A DNA stretch of 6,735 bases from Thermocrinis sp. Lineage in GTDB: Bacteria; Aquificota; Aquificia; Aquificales; Aquificaceae. The stretch's first letter is position 1. Each line of letters opens with the position of its first letter. The notes below the pieces were generated by a model. That model did no database searches. It was not told the origin of the DNA and saw only the letters and a program-made list of their open reading frames with translations. The translations under genes and the position numbers were made by a program. Of this stretch, positions 6,280-6,735 are shown one piece after another. Location of the stretch: the NCBI GenBank assembly GCA_009903855.1, contig WYEK01000121.1:1-6735 (forward strand), read 5' to 3'.

Positions 6280-6735
6280 CAACTTATCTGTTCTATGGGC
6301 ATGCCCTTGGTCTCTTTCCCCTTGATGGCGTATATCACAAAGGCAAAAAATCCCACAAACCAAAAGAGGAATATACACAAAAGTCCAAGCCGGTAGTTTT
6401 GATTAGCCAAAGCTATCACAAGCACAGGTGCAAAGGCACCCGAGAGCCTTCCCACAACGGAGAGCACCCCTATGGCGTATGCCCTTATGTAGGATGGGTA
6501 TATCTCCGTTGCGATCACGTATGCCACAGAGGCAAAAGAAAAGGCGATCAACGAATACAAAAAGTAAAGAACTTTAGGATTTGCGTCCGTTAGCAAAAAC
6601 AGAAAAACCGCCAAAGCGGAGAGCCCGCTTATGCTAACCCCAAGCACCTTTCTACCCACTCGGTCGTTTAAAAAGGCTACCACAAGACCCCCAATCAGTC
6701 CCCCCACACTTCCGAAGAAGAGCACCTCGGAAACC
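6279..6735 (-). CDS. MFS transporter, C-terminal part (5' end cut by window edge)
   Basis: The last 151 residues of an inner-membrane transporter of the major facilitator superfamily; the frame stays open through the right edge and the true start is outside. About five hydrophobic segments are visible, which would be helices 8-12 of the usual twelve. Two features mark the family: NDRVGRK, the motif-A-like loop between helices 8 and 9, and TEIYPSYIRAYAIGVLS between helices 10 and 11, typical of the sugar-porter and organic-acid branches. The protein ends with a short charged cytoplasmic tail. The substrate cannot be told from this half. It converges on sorB across a shared hairpin and so is not in that operon; a link to sulfur metabolism is not supported. 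An in-frame GTG at 6725 is an internal valine, not a start. Confidence 0.85.
   Translation of the reverse strand, partial: VSEVLFFGSVGGLIGGLVVAFLNDRVGRKVLGVSISGLSALAVFLFLLTDANPKVLYFLYSLIAFSFASVAYVIATEIYPSYIRAYAIGVLSVVGRLSGAFAPVLVIALANQNYRLGLLCIFLFWFVGFFAFVIYAIKGKETKGMPIEQIS

Noticed and set aside
6723..6725. GTG as the start of the MFS gene
   Set aside because: The frame remains open to the window edge, and the visible segment holds only about five of the expected twelve helices, so this is an internal valine.

Overview
The window looks like chromosomal DNA of a thermophilic, sulfur-oxidising chemolithotroph, most likely of the Aquificales (Hydrogenobacter/Thermocrinis type). This is inferred from three things: Lys/Glu-rich proteins with heavy AGG/AGA/ATA codon use at moderate GC, a SorAB-type sulfite dehydrogenase, and close packing of genes with strong GGAGG ribosome sites. 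No tRNA, rRNA, CRISPR array, insertion sequence or integrase is visible.

Layout. Positions 1-4505 hold a three-gene operon on the minus strand, read right to left. It encodes a COG3581-type cysteine protein (504 aa), a double-domain ASKHA ATPase of the 2-hydroxyacyl-CoA dehydratase activase family (717 aa), and a DUF2229/COG3580-type cysteine protein (at least 305 aa) that runs off the left edge. The genes overlap by 4 nt and 77 nt, so they are probably translationally coupled. Positions 4506-4700 are an AT-rich divergent promoter region. It has a good sigma70-type promoter on each strand and an 8-bp inverted repeat between them. Positions 4701-6248 carry sorA and sorB on the plus strand, encoding a Tat-exported molybdenum sulfite dehydrogenase and its small monohaem cytochrome c. 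A perfect 9-bp hairpin at 6259-6279 closes this operon and also the convergent minus-strand gene at 6279-6735. That gene is the C-terminal part of an MFS transporter cut by the right edge.

How the genes work together. SorA should oxidise sulfite to sulfate in the periplasm and pass electrons to SorB, and from there to the respiratory chain. The minus-strand operon looks like a cytoplasmic ATP-driven low-potential electron-transfer system. The activase would use ATP hydrolysis to push an electron from its [4Fe-4S] cluster into an acceptor formed by the COG3580- and COG3581-type proteins. In many anaerobes these parts are fused in one very long polypeptide. Here they are three genes in a different order, and no substrate can be assigned. 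This operon is the most interesting part of the window. Its placement back to back with sorAB hints at, but does not prove, shared regulation.
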